Assembly (NCBI GenBank): GCA_965204715.1
Contig: OZ242009.1
Coordinates: forward strand, 1,178,001 to 1,242,000
Direction of reading: 5' to 3'
Length of the DNA: 64,000 nt
DNA from: CATOSP01 sp965204715
Lineage (GTDB): Bacteria; Chloroflexota; Dehalococcoidia; Lucifugimonadales; UBA3495
Position 1 is the stretch's first letter. Each line of letters begins with the position of its first letter. This document shows, piece after piece, positions 62,590 to 64,000 of this stretch. The notes below the pieces were generated by a model. It saw nothing but the letters and a program-made list of their open reading frames with translations, had not been told where the DNA came from and did no database searches. The translations under genes and the position numbers were made by a program.

Positions 62590-62841
62590 ATGCCGAGACA
62601 GCGGATTCCCCACAACAGAATAAGGCTGAGCCGGGACTGTCCCGCCGACTTCCCGCAGCGATTGAAGCGGTTCAAGGAGGAGTCGAGGCTGCCGTGGGCC
62701 GAGATCGCCCGCCTCCTCGGCGTCTATCCCCATACCGTGTGGCGCTGGCAGAGCGGAGTAGCACGGCCCAACGGGGAGCACATGATGGCCCTGCAAAGAC
62801 TCGCCGACGACTTCGGGCTGGGCCACCTGTTCACCGACTAG
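62590..62841 (+). CDS. helix-turn-helix protein
   Basis: 83 residues from ATG 62590 with GGAGGG upstream. Residues 20-80 form an XRE-like fold: RLKRFKEESRLPWAEIARLLGV, YPHTVWRWQSGVARPNGEHMMAL, RLADDFGLGHLF. A single DNA-binding domain without a sensor is typical of small repressors of mobile or surface loci. It converges on the three-domain XRE regulator across a strong terminator. Confidence 0.8.
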   Translation: MPRQRIPHNRIRLSRDCPADFPQRLKRFKEESRLPWAEIARLLGVYPHTVWRWQSGVARPNGEHMMALQRLADDFGLGHLFTD

Positions 62842-62901
62842 GTGCGCGGGCCGCCGGAGAAGGATCCTGAACGCGAAAAGGGCGGAAGACATGGCGGCAA
62901 G

Positions 62902-62934
62902 AGGGGAGCGCACCTGCTGGTGGTGCGCTCCCCT
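62902..62934. terminator. bidirectional terminator between convergent regulators
   Basis: AGGGGAGCGCACC pairs perfectly with GGTGCGCTCCCCT (13 bp) around a 7-base loop, followed by CCGCGTTTTC. It lies between the stops of the two convergent genes and can end both transcripts. Confidence 0.8.
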
Positions 62935-62943
62935 CCGCGTTTT

Positions 62944-63921
62944 CTAGGCGGCGTCCGGTTCTGGCTTGTTGAGCATCGCGCCGTAGCCCCGCTCGTCGAC
63001 TATGTGGTTCACCGACAGCTGTCCGCTGCTATCGTAGCCGCTCGTGTAGGCATACTCGACCTCGGCGCCCCACGGAACGCGCCCGCCGATGCGCACCGTG
63101 CCGCCGCCCGGAGTCCTGCCGCTGTGCGGGCCGCCGGCGCCCTTGACCACCATGCCCTTGCGGCCGTCCTTCTTCCAGCCCATTACCTTCAACTCCACCG
63201 GCGCCACCAGTTCCGCTTGGGTTGGCGCAAATAGCACCTCGTGCAGCCGCCGCAGCACGTCCCCCGACGGGGTGCGCTGGCCGTTCATGATCAGGGAGAG
63301 ATGTCCGGTGCTGATGCCGGCCAGCCGGGCGACCTGGTTCTGGGAAAACCCGTGGGCGTCCATCCGGTCCCACAGGGCGCGCGGGTCCACGGTGGGACAC
63401 CGGGCGGCTTCCACCGTCGCCGGCGCCTCCAGCGCCGCCTCCACCTTGGCCTGGACCCCCGGGCTGAAATGCCGTTTGCCGCGCGACGCCATCGACATGT
63501 AGCTGCGGGACACGCCCACCAGGTCGGCCAGCGCCCCCATGCTCAGGCCCACCTCTCGGGCCCGCTCACGGATGCAGGTGCTCTCTCCGGTTACCAGGCC
63601 TCCCTGGCGGTAGACCACGCCCTGGCCGGGCACCTCGCCCAGGACCGCCATGGCCCGTTCCCGCAGCATGGGAGTCCAGGGCCTGCTGCCGCTGCTGACC
63701 TGGGAGATGTACCCGTAGCTCACGCCCATCAGGTCGGCCAATTCCTTGAGGGTGAGGCCCTTGCGCCTCGCCGCCGCCCGCAGTTCGCTCTCCGGCTTGC
63801 CCCGGGCCTGCCCGTTGGCTGCCGCGTCACCCTGTTCCTGCTGGGCATGCTCCGCGACGTTCGCAAGTTGGTCGTTGCTGTTGGTCTTGGTCTTGGTGTC
63901 GATGCTGGTATTCGCCTTCAT
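62944..63921 (-). CDS. XRE-family regulator with three helix-turn-helix domains
   Basis: 325 residues from ATG 63921 with GGAGG six bases upstream. Three tandem XRE-type helix-turn-helix units lie at about 45-95 (LTLKELADLMGVSYGYISQVSSG), 115-165 (LSMGALADLVGVSRSYMSMASRG) and 190-235 (FSQNQVARLAGISTGHLSLIMNG). The C-terminal 90 residues are a basic/Gly-rich region with GWKKDGRKGMVVKG, then an unrecognised domain. Three such units in one chain suggest binding of an extended operator or of direct repeats. A relic of its first unit lies at 9753-9905. Confidence 0.82.
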   Translation of the reverse strand: MKANTSIDTKTKTNSNDQLANVAEHAQQEQGDAAANGQARGKPESELRAAARRKGLTLKELADLMGVSYGYISQVSSGSRPWTPMLRERAMAVLGEVPGQGVVYRQGGLVTGESTCIRERAREVGLSMGALADLVGVSRSYMSMASRGKRHFSPGVQAKVEAALEAPATVEAARCPTVDPRALWDRMDAHGFSQNQVARLAGISTGHLSLIMNGQRTPSGDVLRRLHEVLFAPTQAELVAPVELKVMGWKKDGRKGMVVKGAGGPHSGRTPGGGTVRIGGRVPWGAEVEYAYTSGYDSSGQLSVNHIVDERGYGAMLNKPEPDAA

Positions 63922-63942
63922 GTCGCTTCCTCCGAAACGCAG

Positions 63943-63987
63943 AAAGCGGGGGCCGGTTCCCTATCGAAAGGAACCGACCCCCGCTTT
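63943..63987. terminator. terminator-like hairpin at the window edge
   Basis: An 18-bp inverted repeat with one mismatch, AAAGCGGGGGCCGGTTCC pairing with GGAACCGACCCCCGCTTT, around a 9-base loop, with T-rich and A-rich edges on either strand. It lies upstream of the XRE gene and probably ends transcription from a gene beyond the right edge. Confidence 0.65.
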
Positions 63988-64000
63988 GCTGTAAGCTGTG

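Overview
This is a GC-rich bacterial chromosomal window with no rRNA or tRNA genes and no CRISPR array. Gene style points to the phylum Chloroflexota, most likely a Dehalococcoidia/SAR202-like lineage. The clues are lipoproteins with Pro/Thr-rich linkers, very large secreted proteins built from cadherin, Ig-like and FN3 modules, a family-2 amidohydrolase beside an aldo/keto reductase, a Uma2 nuclease, and small-protein/clan-AA protease pairs. This placement is inference from protein style; no marker gene is present.

Left part (1-10.4 kb): the start of a PQQ-type sugar dehydrogenase lipoprotein and two small membrane proteins on the minus strand, then a tandem duplication of a NarL-type histidine kinase/response regulator pair. 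The first pair is broken (frameshifted kinase, truncated regulator) and the second is intact. Next comes a run of small genes, several frameshifted, a large multi-pass membrane protein, and remnants of an XRE regulator and of coaBC.

Middle (10.4-34.3 kb): a 1231-residue secreted protein with about twenty plant-type leucine-rich repeats, an ankyrin-repeat lipoprotein, a complete 922-bp IS5-like element that landed in a short lipoprotein gene, a dienelactone-hydrolase-like enzyme, a divergent aldo/keto reductase/amidohydrolase pair, a Uma2 nuclease, and an accessory stretch of apparently lower GC. The accessory stretch holds a TIR-domain protein, HEPN-like proteins, a trypsin-like protease, an HExxH protein and a clan-AA aspartic protease with its small partner. 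Fragments of histidine kinases and winged-helix regulators are scattered through it.

Right part (34.5-62.6 kb): a 784-residue one-piece two-component protein (GAF, PAS, HisKA, HATPase, REC, winged helix) is read leftwards. To its right lies a control region with four GTTAY half-sites spaced 11, 14 and 11 bp, ending 15 bp before a -35 box. The same architecture occurs three times (about 36.97, 46.86 and 56.03 kb). Each time it sits between the start of a leftward GAF-protein gene (one complete, two truncated stubs) and rightward genes for secreted proteins or lipoproteins. I infer a regulon for surface proteins that has spread by segmental duplication. Around it lie giant modular adhesin-like proteins, RCC1-repeat lipoproteins and small membrane proteins, all with paralogues inside the window.

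Right end: two XRE-type regulators converge on a strong terminator, and another terminator-like hairpin lies at the edge. Many reading frames are interrupted by single-base shifts. Some are in homopolymers and could be sequence errors; others, with deletions and duplicated relics, look like real decay.
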